Assembly (NCBI GenBank): GCA_034401795.1
Contig: CM067374.1
Span: 135,376,135 to 135,440,134, forward strand
Length of the DNA stretch: 64,000 bases
Source: Chaetoderma sp. LZ-2023a
Lineage: Eukaryota; Mollusca; Caudofoveata; Chaetodermatida; Chaetodermatidae
Reading direction: 5' to 3'
Shown: one piece after another, positions 32,830 to 44,020 of the stretch
Layout of the letters: each line of letters begins with the position of its first letter
Numbering within the stretch: position 1 is the stretch's first letter
The notes under the pieces: model-generated
Told to the model about the DNA's origin: nothing
What the model saw: the letters and a program-made list of their open reading frames with translations, nothing else
Database searches by the model: none
Program-made: the position numbers and the translations under genes

Positions 32830-34930
32830 AGCACAAGCGGGCGATGTCGTAAGGTGGAACCACCTGTACATGTGTTGGTTTAGTCTGTTATGTCCAGTTC
32901 TGAGACGAAAAATGGTCACTTGCTCTGGCCTCGAGAGATGATGGTAGGAATCTTCTGATTGAGGTGTTCTATAGAGTGACTTGATGATAGTCTTCATCTC
33001 TGTATGTGTAACCATGTTTTCTGTCTGATTCTCTTCTGCACCCACCTTTGCCATCTTGTCTGCTTCCTCATTTCCTTGGACTCCACAGTGTGAGGGGATC
33101 CACTGCAATGCTATCCGAAAGCATTTGATGGTTTGTAGTGCTTCTTCAAGTTGTGGCAGCTTACCTTTGGTGATAGCCTCAAGGATGGAGCGGGCATCAG
33201 ATAAAAAGACAATCTGTGCAATAGGGTCTGCTGTTCTGCTGATGGTATTAGTTGCATGGACCAGTGCTTCGACTTCAGCTCTGTAGTTTGTGCAGTGTTT
33301 GCCTGTTGGTATTGCAGCTGATTCATGTTGTCCGTTTGGATACTGTATGTGCAGTCCGGCACCTCCGCTCCTAATTGCATCTTTGGCTGATCCATCTGTG
33401 TAGATCCTTATCCATGTCTCCTGAGGGTACATTTCTTCCAGCATGGCTAGGGTCAGGGCCTTCTTGCTCACATCACTGTGTTCATCTTTGGCTGTGAGAT
33501 GAGGTACTGTGGTGCGAATAGCTATGCTCTCTAGTTTGTTTTCCCAGGGTGGAGGATCAAGGGTGTGGTTTGGGTCTTCTATTTGTGCTGGCAACATTTC
33601 TTGGTGTTTCCTTTGAAGTGCTTTTGTCTCTTTCACAAAACTTGATCATTTAAGTCTTCCTGGTGACAGCTTTGCTTGCCTGATCTTCATCGGGTGGTTG
33701 TTGAATGATTTGAACTTTGCAGCTTGGATCAGTGCTTTGCATTCCCTTCCTTTACTAAGTTGGGGAATGCCTGCTGTCTGCTCCATTTTTTCTATTGGTG
33801 TTGATCTCATTCCACCAGTGATGAGGCGCAGTGCCTGGTTTTGTACTCTGTCGCGGTTCTGTTGATGAGATTTAGCTGCTGTCATCCATGAGCTGGATCC
33901 ATACTCATGGTGTGGTCGTACGGCACCTAGGTAGCTGGTCTTGAGGATCCTTTCATTGGCACCCCACTTTGTTCCTGCCAGCTTCCTCATGATGTTTAGT
34001 GCTCCTTCCATGTTAATTCTGTCATAGGTGACTCCCAGGTATGTCTGCTGGTCCTCGTACTCGAGTGGAGTACCGCCCAGTGTCAGATTGCCAACCTTGG
34101 TTTTGGTGGACAGTGAGAATAGCATGGCTGATGATTTTTCTTTGTTGATGGTAATACACCAGCGATTGGCCCAAGCTGTAATTCTGTCCAAGGCGAGCTG
34201 CATTCTGTACGTGGCAGTCGTTGTGTACTCCTCGGTGCACAAGAGTACGAGGTCATCTGCATAGAGGACTACTTGGATCCCATTGGGCAGCTCTGCTACA
34301 ATGTCATTAATGAAGAGTATGAACAGAGTTGGTGATAATACTCCGCCTTGTGATACCCCTTGTCTCACAGCAATACATTCTGTCCAGATTGTCCATCCAC
34401 CAGCACCCTAGCTCTGCGATTGTGTAGGTATGAATTGGTCCATCGGAACATGTTGCCACCGATGCCTGTGCGCCGGAGCTTCACGAGGAGGCCATCCTTC
34501 CACACCTTGTCAAATGCCTTCTGCAGATCGATAAAGGCAGCTAGCATCACCTTCTTGGCTTGAAAAGTGTCCTCTATGACCTGTGCAAGATGTGTTGTTT
34601 GATCTTCTGTGCTCCTGTATCTTCTAAAGCCAGCCTGCTCTGAAACTATAGTGTTCTCCGACTCCAGTTACCACTGCAACCGCTGGTTGACGATGCGCTC
34701 CATGGTCTTGCATATGCAGCTTGTAAGACTGATAGGACGGTAGCTCAGCACTTTCGTCTTGTTCTTCCCTTTTTTCAAAATAGGAGTCATTCTGGCTTCC
34801 TTCCAGCACTGAGGAACCTCTCCATTGGTCCAACTGAGATTAAAGATGTCTAGCAACTTGCAGAGAGATGCATTACCAAGGTGTTGGATCATTTCATTCG
34901 TAATGCCATCTGGCCCGGTATTTCATATCA
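32830..34930 (-). pseudogene. I-superfamily-type LINE ORF2 (RT plus RNase H), 5'-truncated
   Basis: Minus-strand order: GPDGITNEMIQHLGN (about 34910), VLSYRPISLTSCICKTMERI, NTIVSEQAGFRRYRSTEDQ, AAFIDLQKAFDKVWKDGLL with the first catalytic Asp, QGVSQGGVLSPTLFILFIND, VLYADDLVLLC (Y-A-D-D), QTYLGVTYD, then after 33646 an RNase H domain. That domain has IYTDGSAKDAIRSGGAG, the Glu in NYRAEVEALVHA, FLSDARSILEAI, WIPSHCGVQGNEEADKMAK, and a terminal C-x-C block (SPACACGEAE). Lesions: TAA near 34665, a frameshift near 34370, and TGA at 33646-33648 between RT and RNase H, with the frame otherwise continuing. Presence of RNase H places it with I/R1/LOA-like LINEs. Its 3' end is fused to a CAGGGTTCG repeat and the TA tract; the 5' end abuts DIRS copy A. 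Confidence 0.92.
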
Positions 34931-35079
34931 TAATTTTAGTATTTCTCAAGCATGTCAAGATAGTTCAGGTTCTTTATTTCGGCATCTAGGCACTCTCTCG
35001 ATTTCCTCCCGTCCTTTGAATCTAGTATCGTACCAAAGAGTATCCTTCATAATTAAGGTTAAGTTTGTGTCTCAAACTT

Positions 35080-37440
35080 CGTGTTCCTTCAGTGTCAGAC
35101 ATTCTTTCTCGTGATGCTGATCCTGTTTCTTCCATTGATGACTCCCAAGATTCTTTCATTAACTCTGATCATTCCATTTCTAGTCATCCTGATATTCCAT
35201 CTCAGAATAGACTCTGATTCTAAATTCCTACATCTTCGAGCTAGTGATAAGGACTGGTCTTTTGCCCACCATTGGATTTCTGATTCACTTCAAATTGATC
35301 TCCAGCCTGAACAATATCATTCTTCTTCTTATGACTCTCCCTTGGTTCCAGATGACACTCCCATTCTTAATCGGGTCCTTCCGATTAATAACTTTTCTGC
35401 TGATATTCTGGACAATTTTTCTCAACAGGCATGGTCTTCCTAATTTTCTGTTGTTTCTTCCTGTGCTATCATCTGCAGTTAGGGTTACCAATTCTGATTT
35501 TTTGGCAACCATTAAGTCTGTAAGCGGTGATTCTTGTGATTTAATTAAGAACACTAGCAGATTCCCGGTTTCAAATTCTCCATTCATTAAATCGTTAGAA
35601 CAGGAATCTCGTCTCAGATTTAAGCTATCCAACTTTTCAGCTCTACTATCTGAATCTATCTTGAAGATGTCAGCTAGAGGTGAACCTACTCCTCCTTCCA
35701 TTATCGCTTGCTTGGCAGATATTTCTAGGTTTAATCTGAATTTAGATTCTTGAATGCTTGCTTTTGTCATTTTCTCTCGTAGGAAAAGAGTATTGAGTTC
35801 TTTACCCATTTCACATAGATTAAAGGATTCATTGTTAGCTTCATCATGTTTTGGACCTGAGCTTTTTGGTCCCGAGTCATCCCATATAACTTTTTCGATT
35901 TAGTCGGATTTTTTTCGATTTTTATGATTTTTAATCTTTTTTTACTAGAACTATAACAAAATCATTAATTTTTTTAACATGCACTCATGTTTGAAACTAA
36001 ATAGAATATTATCACTCTAAACAATGTTGACCTTATTTATACTATTAAAATGTATTATAACAATAAGCATCACAGAATTTGTTCTTGTTGTTCTTAAGAC
36101 ATTTTTTAATTTGTTGTCACATTTTGAAATAACTGCAGTTCTACTGGACGGGTCATGACCATAGACCAAATTTCTAATAAACATGCCTACAGTAGAGTAA
36201 CCATGTTTTGTCTACACTTGATAGGCCACATTTTATCCGTCTTAATATTTTGTGGATAAAATTTGTATACGGCGGTATAACTCTGAACATGGTATAAAAT
36301 ATTTTGAATACAATTTAACTGAATGTAGTCGGCAATAACTGTCGGTCAAATTAGTTTGAAAATATTCAGCTGGTCTAGAGTTATTATTGTCTAGTGGCTA
36401 GCAGCAGTCAAAGGCAAGTCAGTTAAAAATAATATCCACAGAACTGTTATAAATAGTATTGGTCTGTGCTGTGTTTATGCATCAAATAACAACTAAGCAA
36501 AGTTTCCACTAACTGTACTGATAGAAATAAAGCTTCTTAGTTCTTATATTAGCATAATATTGTATAACCAGGCCTATTAACTATCTGAAACAATAGCTAC
36601 AATAACTTTTAACAAATCAAAATTTTTTTTTAGAAATTTTATAGTGCAAATGAGAGGAGTTGAGGTGGAAAAAATCGAAAAAATAAAAGTTGATTTTTTT
36701 CAGCTTGATTTAATCATATGATTTAATCGATTTGATTAAATCAAAACAACCCAGCTTCTAAAGTTAGTCATCCTTCATCTCGAAAGAAGCGTTCCTTTGC
36801 TCATAGTAGATCTTCTTCATCTACTCCTGCTAAGAAACTTCCTCGTCAGGAATTTCAGAAATCTTATCGTTCTAGAACCTTTGTCAACTCCAATCGGTCA
36901 GGTAATCGTTCCAGATCTCTTTCTCCTCATACCAATCCTCGTTCTTCACGCCATTCTCCTTCTGCAACTCATTCTCCTACTCAAGACAAATACTCAGATG
37001 TGGTATCCAATCGTTTTAGAACTCGTTTTGCTTCTCAGAGACAGTTCAGAGGCTCGTATCGTAGATCCAATTCTCGTATCTCTTCTCATTTTTTACGCTA
37101 TCCACAGAGGTGGTTCTTCTTCAACCCTTATCGTAAGTATAAATCTCTCTCTTCCTACTCTTTCTGATTTTCCTGATGTTCCCGTAGGAAGTCGTCTATC
37201 CCTGTTTATAAACCATTGAATTCCACTTATTCAATGTGTTCTCAGTATGCTTTCCTTGGGACATCACCCTCTGTGGCTTCTGAACCCTCCTCATCTTTCC
37301 CTGGTTCCTCGTTGGACTCCCATTCCTTCTTGTCCAGAGAAACTGTTAGCCGTGGAATCATAGGGCAGCCTTCACATATCCAAACATGCAGTGGAGTTAG
37401 TGTTGGATTGGATATCCAACCCAGGTTATTATTCCACAAA
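35080..37440 (+). pseudogene. DIRS A ORF1 (gag-like), frameshifted and interrupted
   Basis: Translations in shifting frames: a Ser/Asp-rich acidic stretch (about 35095-35215); SFAHHWISDSLQIDLQPEQ through ILDNFSQQAWSS (to 35443); a second frame NFLLFLPVLSSAVRV through IIACLADISRFNLNL (to 35753); then FGPELFGPESS at the hAT-like insertion. After 36766 the Ser/Arg-rich tail resumes (SHPSSRKKRSFAHSRSSSS, RSYRSR-type). The order, acidic N-part then helical middle then basic tail, matches ORF1 of DIRS B and C, though residue identity is low. Function inferred: nucleic-acid-binding gag-like protein. Confidence 0.65.
35883..36765. mobile_element. hAT-like non-autonomous element, copy 2, nested in DIRS A
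   Basis: Flanked by an exact 8-bp duplication AGTCATCC (35875-35882 and 36766-36773). The flanking DIRS A ORF1 residues (FGPESS / SHPSSRKKR) become adjacent when it is removed. The interior matches 2215-2945. The right part contains the CAGGGTTG-like minus-strand motif with one change, about 14 bp inside the duplication. Eight-bp duplications are the hAT hallmark. Confidence 0.75.
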
Positions 37441-37445
37441 ATCCC

Positions 37446-38250
37446 TTGTGTAGAAGAAGTGGGGAGGTTGAAGACCCATCCTCAATCTCAAATCTCAGCA
37501 AATTTATTCTGGCTCTCAAGTTCAAAATGGAAACAATCTCATCCATTATCCAATCACTCCTAGTCGGTATGTGGACCATTTCTCTAGATCTCAAGGATGC
37601 ATATTTTCACGTCCCCATTCACCCTGCCTTTTGCAAGTTTCTTCATTTCGCTTACAAAGGCCGAGGATGCCAGTTTCGCAGTCTTCCGTTCCGCTTAACC
37701 ACCTCCCCTTACATTTTCACCCATATAGTATCCTTCGTGGCCTCTTGCCTTCATCTCCAGGCTATTTCGCTTCACATCTACATAGACGATTGGTTGTTCA
37801 GGACTTCGAAACCCCTGTCTTTAGAAGAGGATGTTTCTATCGCAATCTGTACTTGTCTACGCCTAGGATGGGTTTTGAATGTCGAAAAATCGTGTCTTTC
37901 TCCCAGTCAGATTTCCACCCATCTAGGGGTATCAAAGAAGGTTATTCCCGTCCCTTCCGAATGTCCACGTTCTTATTTCAACTATTCAATCCGTCAAAGT
38001 AGGCCAGTTCATTTGCAGTGGAAAAGGTAGATCCACGGGCCCCGTCTTATGAGAAGACCATTCCAATTCTATCTCATGTCCCATTGGAATCAATCTCTGG
38101 ATTCGTTAGAGCACCAATTTCTAATCAAATTCCATCTTATGACCCATTGCCAGTTCTGGCTAGATCGTTCATCTCTGTTGAAGGGCGTTCCTCTTCATCC
38201 TCACACCCCCTCAAGCCACCTTTTACACGGATGCATCCCTGAAAGGTTAC
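37446..38250 (+). pseudogene. DIRS A reverse transcriptase and start of RNase H
   Basis: One open stretch gives KMETISSIIQ, WTISLDLKDAYFHVPIHPA with the first catalytic Asp, FRLTTSPYIFTHIVSF, HIYIDDWLFRTS (Y-I-D-D), LGWVLNVEKS. After a frameshift near 37990 come LMRRPFQFYLMSHWNQSLD and, near 38227, TDASL of the RNase H entry. DIRS-type RT by its YIDDW box and the LMRRP-QLYL-like connector shared with copies B and C. Confidence 0.85.
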
Positions 38251-38254
38251 CATT

Positions 38255-39010
38255 TCATGCATAGATATGTTTTTAGTAATAATAAGTCAATAATTTAACA
38301 TGATGTGTGTAAATACTCATTCACGATTTTGGAGAATAGGTCTATTTTGTTAAATAAATATAACATTGAAGGAAGCAAGTTGTTATTGGTATCAAATAAA
38401 AGCTTAGGGCTTATGCTTTCTTGTGGTATATGGTATAAGACTTTGCTGCCTATCCCTCTCACTGATATGTGTAACTAAAGTTGGGCAATTATGGGACTTT
38501 TACCATTTTCAGCAGGTCATATCTCAAAAGGTTATAATCATAGGAGGTTTAAATTAAGTGGACAAACTGGACATGCTCACTAGTAGGTAGACATCAAGGA
38601 GATGAAAAGACAAGACTTAGCTCTAAATAGTTTGTCATTGGGTGTCAGACAAAAGTGGTAAAATACACAATGTGCAAATTATTTTTTTGCCATTTTTGTC
38701 ATTGTACTAAATTAAGAATTATCAAGCCATTGGATTGCCCTTTGCATATTTAAGTAGGACCCATAACAATAAATTAATGGTAAAAATTTCAGATGGCTAG
38801 GATGTATAGTTAAAAAGATATCAGGACTTAAAATTGGCTGCAAAAACAACATGTGCGAAAATTCACTACAATTTTCGCCAACCCATATGATGTTCAAATC
38901 GCTATATATTGAAAACTATTCATAACTGAGGGCTAAAACTTTGCATTCTTTCCTAAAATACACCCTGCTAGCTGGGAACAAAATATTAGGAAATTCTCAG
39001 GTGGGGACCA
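38255..39010. other. Unidentified insertion or replacement in DIRS A
   Basis: Where RNase H and the first half of the methyltransferase-like domain are expected, there is about 750 bp of AT-rich DNA without coding capacity. No terminal repeats or duplication were recognised by eye. It may be another element combined with a deletion. Confidence 0.5.
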
Positions 39011-39022
39011 CTTGTTGAATTG

Positions 39023-39127
39023 ACATGGAATGACTCTCTTGGTTTTGCGGATCTCCTGGACCTTCTAGTAGATTTTTCCCTGCTCCTTCCCTTATTGAAT
39101 TCCCTTTTATCCCAGAACAGGGGCCGA
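39023..39127 (+). pseudogene. DIRS A methyltransferase-like domain tail
   Basis: WNDSLGFADLLDLLVDFSLL then SLLSQNRGRF aligns with WPSRAWFTDLLDLLVENPV and SQAKGRF of DIRS B. The reading frame stops at the left end of DIRS B and continues at 46242. Confidence 0.8.
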
Positions 39128-39142
39128 TTCTCCTTCGATCAA

Positions 39143-39299
39143 TACTCACCATTCTGTTACTTCTGATATACAGCTGGCCCTGACAGCGGCTCTAGGATTA
39201 TAGACTTAGAAAGCTTTACCGACTCCTGGGAACCGGGTACTCGGCTCCCAACTGCCGAGTACCCGTTTACCATAGAGCTCATTCTTGTTTGCATAGCGA
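39143..39299 (+). repeat. DIRS B left inverted terminal repeat
   Basis: CAATACTCACCATTCTGTTA to TTGTTTGCATAG; the complement is at about 46048-46202. It contains a strong hairpin, GGGTACTCGGC/GCCGAGTACCC. Confidence 0.92.
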
Positions 39300-40200
39300 C
39301 AAGAGCAATACATGCTTTTTGCATTAAGGATTTTAGTGTTTTAAAATAATCTAAGTCTTTAATCAGTGATAGTTTGTGTGTTCTGAAAGGATTAACTAAG
39401 GACTATGGAGAATACCGCCCAAGACAACCAGGTTGTATTGTTCTTTATTATCCATAGTTAAAAGACTTAGGTCTCTAAATTTCGTTGTGTCGCATGTTCC
39501 AATTTCTGTCCCCATAGAATCTGGGACGTGTGCTAACAACGATATATGCCAGACGATCGCCTTCTTTAAACCCCAACAGGCGATCGGCAGATATGAAAAT
39601 AGGTGTTTGCTACGGTATTTCTAACACGAATATCGGCTGACGTCGTTCTCCGTAGAATCCGAGCGGGTGACGTCACACCCGGTCGCTCGGATGTTTATGT
39701 GAAGAAAAATTTTTCATTAATTCGCGCATCTTATTCTGGGTGCTGCGTACTAAAAATGGTACCGGAAACTTTAGAATGATCAAGTTTACGTGTGATCACG
39801 ATCGGTTTGCAATGATCGGTGGTTTCAAAATTCTTGAGTAGATGTGTGGTCTGCGGTTTTACCGTGTGAGACAGCAGTTTTGTTATACATTTTGTTGTTT
39901 TCTTCACATATCGTGCTGCGTTCGTTAGGAGTATAATTTATATTGATTAGTAAATATACCCTGAATGCTATGCGATATGATTCCTGGAGCCGTTACACAT
40001 CCTGGAGGATCTATTATGGGTGTGTTGTGCCCGCCGCGTACTTGTCGTCATAATCAATGCGATCGTTGTTGTAACGTGGCGGGGTGGGGTGCGGGGAGGT
40101 TACGGTTAATTTATGAGTCAAATTATTTGAAAATTAATTGTCTGCCTTCCATCCGGGTCTCGTTCCGCTTGTTTATTGTAGGTTTGTGCTTATTTTATAG
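39300..40200 (+). promoter_or_regulatory. DIRS B 5' leader with CRE-like palindrome and splice acceptor-like end
   Basis: Non-coding leader conserved in DIRS C (48450-49337). ATCCGAGCG and its complement CGCTCGGAT (39657-39692) bracket GGTGACGTCACACC, a full TGACGTCA cAMP-response-element palindrome. A second GACGATCGCC/GGCGATCGG hairpin lies about 100 bp upstream. The leader ends CTTATTTTATAG at 40200, a good splice-acceptor match directly before the ORF1 frame. Regulatory roles are inference. Confidence 0.5.
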
Positions 40201-42333
40201 GCCAAGCCAGCCCCGCCATCATGTGACGACTGCCATAAGTTTGTCCGTGTAATGTTCAAGGACCATGTCTGTTTTATGTGTGCCCTGTGTAATATAGATC
40301 ATAGGTGTAATGTTTGTGCAGTGTGGTCCGTCGAAACGATGGTTAAGTTCCTTGCCCAGAAGGACTTGGCTGGGTCTGACGCGGGGTCAGGCGGTCCGAG
40401 AGTAAATCGTGGAGCGCCCGGTTCGGCCGGTGCGGGTGCTCCACGTCCCCAGCTGGAGGTGGCGGAGATGGCACCGCCGGCGTGGTTTGGTCCGGCTCTG
40501 CAGGGTTTTTCTGCATAGCGTTCTGACCACGCTGGTGTCGTCCCTGCTACCAAAGGTTGGGGGGCAGTTTCTCCCCATGCCTGGTACGGATCCTGTCCTC
40601 GGACAGGATTCTGGACTGGTTACCGAGGGGGCCGTCTCGTACGGCCCCCTGGCAGTCCCGTCTGGCTTCGGCCAGACGGGTTTCTGTTTCTCTGCGGCCA
40701 CCTCCGGGTGGTCCAGTAGCGGTGGCCGGTCCGTCAGGTGTGGGAGCCGTCCGCCAGGACGGTTCCACGGTTGACTCGTCTAGTGACGACTCTTCGGAGT
40801 CTGAAGACGAGGAGGCCGAGGAGGAGAGGTTGCTGCGGCCCGTGAAGCCGCAGGTGGAGAATATGGAGGTTGATTCCGTCCTAGACGGAACCGGCCTCCA
40901 TTTGTCTGGTTTGGCGCAAGCCAGGTCAGCGGCTCCGCCTGTGGCTGAGGCAAATCCGTTACCGTGCACCGGTTCCGTGCGGCTTGGTTTGGCACCAGCC
41001 GTCACGGGAACGGGTGTGCCGGGCCGGGCGTGGTACTCACCTATCTCGCCTGGTCCGGCAGTCGGACGTGGGGTGCCGTGGGCGCCCGTGTCCGGCTATG
41101 GTTCCGCGACTGCTACGGGTCCGTACGGTTTTCCGTGTGGACCTACCCCATGGACCGGAGTGTTTCATGGGGTGGCGGCGGAACCGTGTGGTACCGGAGT
41201 GCCTGGCGTGTCAGCCGTGGCTCCTTGCTGGGAGGCCGTGGCTGGCAGACCCGTGAGCACGTCAACGGGTGACGTGTTTGCGGGGGTGTCTTCATCGGAG
41301 GTAGATTGGTCAGATGCTCTGGCGTGGCTAGCCAGGGTTGACCCGTCTGTGGTTTCGGCCACGGCCGATGAAGATGCGCCCCGTCCGTCGGTTGCGTCGA
41401 TCAGGACGGGGATTTTGCCCGCGGCCCGGATCCAGTCAGTGGGACTGGATCCACGGTTCATAGAATGGTTGGATGCTATTTATAGCAAACAACTGATGAC
41501 CAAGGGTCAGCTCCCTGCGGCCTCCAGGGAGGTGCGGGCAAGATGTCGTATTCCGCGGGGGGAATACGACAGGTATGGTGTAGTCCCGTCGGTCACGGAG
41601 GATGACCGATGGGTACTGGGCGTCCAGAGTGCCGTGCCGGGTCACCCCGGTCCGGCACTTGTGGACAAGTCTCAGGTACACCAGGAAGAAGTCCTGTCCC
41701 TATGCGATGAGGGTGTGAGGGCAGCGATGAGCGCTGTCAACCACTCTTATCGTCTCCTTCAGTCGGTGTGGGCTGAAGCGGGGCAGGCCACCCTGTGCCA
41801 CCTGTGGCGCTTTCATGTGTCAATGACGGCCTGGTGCTGTCGATGGACGCATTGGCAAGGGTGCAAGCGCGTGTGACGAAATCCAGGAGGCAAATGGTCA
41901 TTGACCATATGCGTCCGGCTACGGCAGTCAGGGAGCGTCTCCTTGGGACACCCCTGACAGGGCCTAGCATCTTCGGTGGCCAAGCGTGGGCCATCTTAGA
42001 GGATACCGCCAGTATCGCGCAGAATCGGTTAGCGGTAAACCTACAGCTAGAGCTAGTGCGACAAGCGCATGCACTAGGGCCTGTGGGGAAACCGCTAACG
42101 GGACAACCTTCAAAGGAGCAGAAGAAGCATAAGGGCAAGGCGAAAGCTAGGCCTGTTGCGACTTCTGCTTCAGCTGGGGTTTCAGAGCCGCCGCCGGCGA
42201 AGAAGCCCAGGAAGGTTGTAGAGGCGCCTACCCTCCCCAATGTTGCTCCTGACCGCCCTAGAGGTGGGAAGGGCAAGGGGAAGGGTAAGGGTAAGGCCTC
42301 AAAGGGCGGACAGAAGGGGCCGAAGCGTACCTG
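40201..42333 (+). pseudogene. DIRS B ORF1 (gag-like) with N-terminal Cys/His motif
   Basis: The frame opens after a TAG at 40198-40200 with a conserved zinc-type motif: CDDCHKFV, then FKDHVCFMCALC, then HRCNVCAVW. The first ATG in this frame is at 40252; a spliced or non-ATG start is possible. The protein continues with GAPRPQLEVAEMAPPAWFGP, shifts frame near 40505 (an extra T relative to copy C), has an acidic DSSSDDSSESEDEEAEEE stretch, a Gly/Pro-rich part, a helical core (SDALAWLARVDPSVV, LDPRFIEWLDAIYSKQL, VNHSYRLLQSVWAEAG), a second frameshift near 41777, and ends in a basic KGKGKGKGKASKGG tail at 42333. Known: the same D-x-H-x2-C-x2-C type motif occurs in ORF1 of vertebrate DIRS. Function inferred: gag-like, nucleic-acid binding. 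Confidence 0.85.
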
Positions 42334-42455
42334 AGGGTACGAAAGCTCCCTTCATATCCGCCTGGACCGCGCCTGTGTGACAGGAACAGCGGTGCCAGTT
42401 ATACCCGTCGTGCCTAGAACGAAATGGTTCTCTCTCTCTCTCGTTAAGAAAGAGT

Positions 42456-42467
42456 GGGGGGGGGGGG
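42456..42467. repeat. G12 run between DIRS B ORF1 and ORF2
   Basis: Twelve G; the equivalent site in DIRS C has 20 G (51556-51575). Located about 40-50 nt before the ORF2 ATG. Confidence 0.9.
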
Positions 42468-42509
42468 CGGACTGCGAGCCGGACAACCCCGTTAGACGTC
42501 GAGGCGTCT

Positions 42510-43640
42510 ATGGTGGGTGGAAGGCTCATGCGTTTCGTCGAGGCCTGGCAAGGTGTGACGTCAGACAGTCTGGTCCTGGGATGGTTATCCCAGGGTTACA
42601 TGCCGGAGTGGTGGGACTTTCCACCACAAAATCTGTCTTTGGCACCTGTCTGGACACCCGTACCAAGGGAGCCAGACAAGTTAGAAGCCGTTCAAAAGGA
42701 AGTGTCGGGTTTGCTTCTGAAGGGAGCAATAAAACCAGCAAATCGAAACACTCCAGGCTTCTATTCAAACATGTTCCTTGTCCCCAAGAGCACAGGGGGA
42801 TGGAGACCCATACTCAATCTCAGGCCATTAAATTGGTTTAGCCATACGCCTCGGTTCCAGATGGAAATGCCGAGGTCGGTAATGCGGGATTGAGGAAAGG
42901 AATGTGGTGTGTATCGATCGATCTGAAAAATGCATATTTCCACATTCCTATGAATCGGAGTTGGCACAGGTTTCTGAGATTTGCGTTTCAGAATCAAGTA
43001 TGGGAGTTTACAGTCTCCCGTTTGGCCTGTCGACAGCTCCGAGGGTTTTCACAAGAGTGGTCCTTGCGGTGACAGCGTTTCTCAGAAAAGAGAACGTGGC
43101 GCTACACACCTACATAGACGACTGGCTGCTTAAGGCAGACTCGGCAGCCAGGTTGAACGTGGATACTGCTCTGACTCTGAAGTTACTTTCAGATCTACGC
43201 TGCATAGTCAACGAGGAGAAATCCGAGTTGACGCCCACTCAACGTTTCGTTTATTTGGGGATGCGATTCGACCTTGAGGAGGGCAGGGTTTACCCATCAG
43301 AGCCCAGAGTGGTGTCTCTGTTAGCCATCCTCAAGAGTTTTCGAGTGGGAAACCACATTCAAGGCGAGGCGGTTCCTTCAGATGCTGGGCATGATGGTCT
43401 CCATGGAGCAGGTTATCCCGTACGATGCTCTAATGCGAAGGCCTATCCAGTTGTATCTGATGTCTCTGTGGAAACAGAGAACAGAACCCCTGTCAAAACT
43501 GTTGCCAGTTTTGGAGCCGATAATATCGCATCTTCTATGGTGGAAACAGCGTCAGAATCTCCTATTAGGGGTTTCGCTGCACCTACCCCGCCTCCAGCTG
43601 TCCGTCTACACGGATGCATCGCTGGAAGGGTGGGGTGCCT
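42510..43640 (+). pseudogene. DIRS B reverse transcriptase
   Basis: ATG at 42510. Blocks: VGGRLMRFVEAW, LLKGAIKPANRNTPGFYSN, TGGWRPILNLRPLN, a frameshift near 42885 (one G lost relative to copy C), CVSIDLKNAYFHIPMNRS with the first catalytic Asp, FGLSTAPRVFTRVV, HTYIDDWLLKADSAA with the active-site YIDD at about 43111-43122, and VNEEKSELTPTQRFVYLG. One extra A near 43365 shifts frame, after which LMRRPIQLYLMSLWKQRTE leads to SVYTDASLEGWGACLGE, the first RNase H block. Synthesises cDNA from the element RNA in functional relatives. Broken here. Confidence 0.92.
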
Positions 43641-44020
43641 GCCTGGGAGAACCAGGTCTCGGGCACATGGACTCTCCCGGAGAGTCAGCTGCATATCAAT
43701 CTGTTGGAAATGATGGCAGTGGAACTGGCGTTGGAAGAGTTCCTTCCGATGATCAGGGGCAGGGTGATATTGATACGGTCGGTCGATTCGACAGTAGTAT
43801 CATATATAAATCGCCAAGGCGGGACCAGGTCGCCCACTCTGTGTATCAGGGTGTGGCACTTGATTCAATGGTGCAGGAATTACTCGGTTGTTTTGAAAGC
43901 AGCTCGTATTCCTGGCCGATTGAACATTCTGGCGGATGCTTTGTCTCGCAGACAGAGAATCCTGCCAACAGAATGGTCCCTCAACCCTCCAGTTCTGCGA
44001 CGGATCTTCGAGCATTGGGG
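43600..44020 (+). pseudogene. DIRS B RNase H domain
   Basis: VYTDASLEGWG (Asp), HINLLEMMAVELALEE (Glu), then LIRSVDSTVVSYINRQGG, where copy C has RSDNSTVV. The Asp expected at the third catalytic position is replaced by Val here, with Asp one residue later. HIPG-type AARIPGRLNILADALSR supplies the last Asp. The domain degrades the RNA of the hybrid in functional elements. Confidence 0.85.

Larger units (their letters stand above)
35070..39127 (+). mobile_element. DIRS-like retrotransposon A, left portion (split, degraded)
   Basis: An older DIRS-like copy broken by two insertions. It contains an ORF1-like region, RT with YIDDW, the start of RNase H (TDASL near 38227), an unexplained 0.75-kb stretch, and the tail of a methyltransferase-like domain ending GRF at 39127. 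The sequence resumes at about 46241 after the 7.1-kb DIRS B. Its own terminal repeats were not found; the left edge abuts the LINE between about 34930 and 35070. Confidence 0.85.

Noticed and set aside
32446-33636. Single 396-codon minus-strand ORF
   Set aside because: It is a chance fusion of a LINE RNase H domain, a CAGGGTTCG repeat end, a TA microsatellite (Tyr-Ile run) and the right arm of the inverted duplication, not one protein.
41165-41461. Antisense ORFs within DIRS ORF1 (also 50268-50564)
   Set aside because: GC-rich shadows of the sense gag-like frame, conserved between copies only through the sense sequence.
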